The position numbers and the translations under genes are program-made. 5,753 nt of DNA, taken from positions 1 through 5,753 of the forward strand of contig JAHJOY010000199.1 of NCBI GenBank assembly GCA_018819665.1. The letters are read 5' to 3'. Shown here piece after piece: positions 5,742-5,753 of this stretch (its first letter is position 1; each line of letters opens with the position of its first letter). Origin of the DNA: a bacterium. Its GTDB lineage: Bacteria > Atribacterota > Phoenicimicrobiia > Phoenicimicrobiales > Phoenicimicrobiaceae. Under the pieces are notes generated by a model. That model saw only the letters and a program-made list of their open reading frames with translations. It was not told the origin of the DNA and did no database searches.

Positions 5742-5753
5742 CTATTTTTTTAA

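Overview
The window holds three genes, all on the minus strand, surrounded by unusually repeat-rich noncoding DNA. The DNA is AT-rich (roughly one third G+C by eye). The genes encode an exported protein and an inner-membrane proton-channel pair, so the host is most likely a diderm (two-membrane) bacterium. AT-rich DNA, long exported TPR proteins and dispersed short-period repeats would fit an uncultured lineage such as Atribacterota or Omnitrophota. This is an impression only; no marker gene is present to place it.

Layout in transcription order (right to left). At 5559-5753 lies a noncoding flank dominated by a 91-bp tract of 7-bp units. At 5544-1909 is a 1211-residue exported protein with a signal peptide, a TolB-N/CsgG-like alpha/beta domain and about two dozen TPR repeats. 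At 1908-1598 is a 311-bp gap containing a heptamer array that touches the TPR stop codon and two facing arrays of 8-bp units that can fold into a long hairpin. At 1597-917 is a TolQ/ExbB/MotA-type proton channel subunit, and at 939-529 an ExbD/TolR partner whose start overlaps the channel gene by 23 bp. At 528-1 is noncoding DNA: more than 150 bp of 7-bp periodic sequence, a cluster of GC-rich hairpins, a second copy of the right-flank heptad tract, and a REP-like palindrome at the left edge.

The ExbB and ExbD homologues should form a proton-driven inner-membrane motor. The large protein should sit on the far side of the membrane. Its front domain resembles the N-terminal domain of TolB and its tail resembles the YbgF/CpoB class of TPRs, so the three genes look like a compact Tol-like energised system in which a long TPR array replaces the TolB beta-propeller. 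TonB, Pal and complete TolB are absent from the window, so the partner at the outer membrane is unknown.

The most unusual feature is the noncoding DNA. Nearly every gap is built from 7- or 8-bp periodic sequence. The unit sequence drifts from one family to another while the register is kept, and two copies of one tract, on either side of the gene block, differ in length by exactly one unit.
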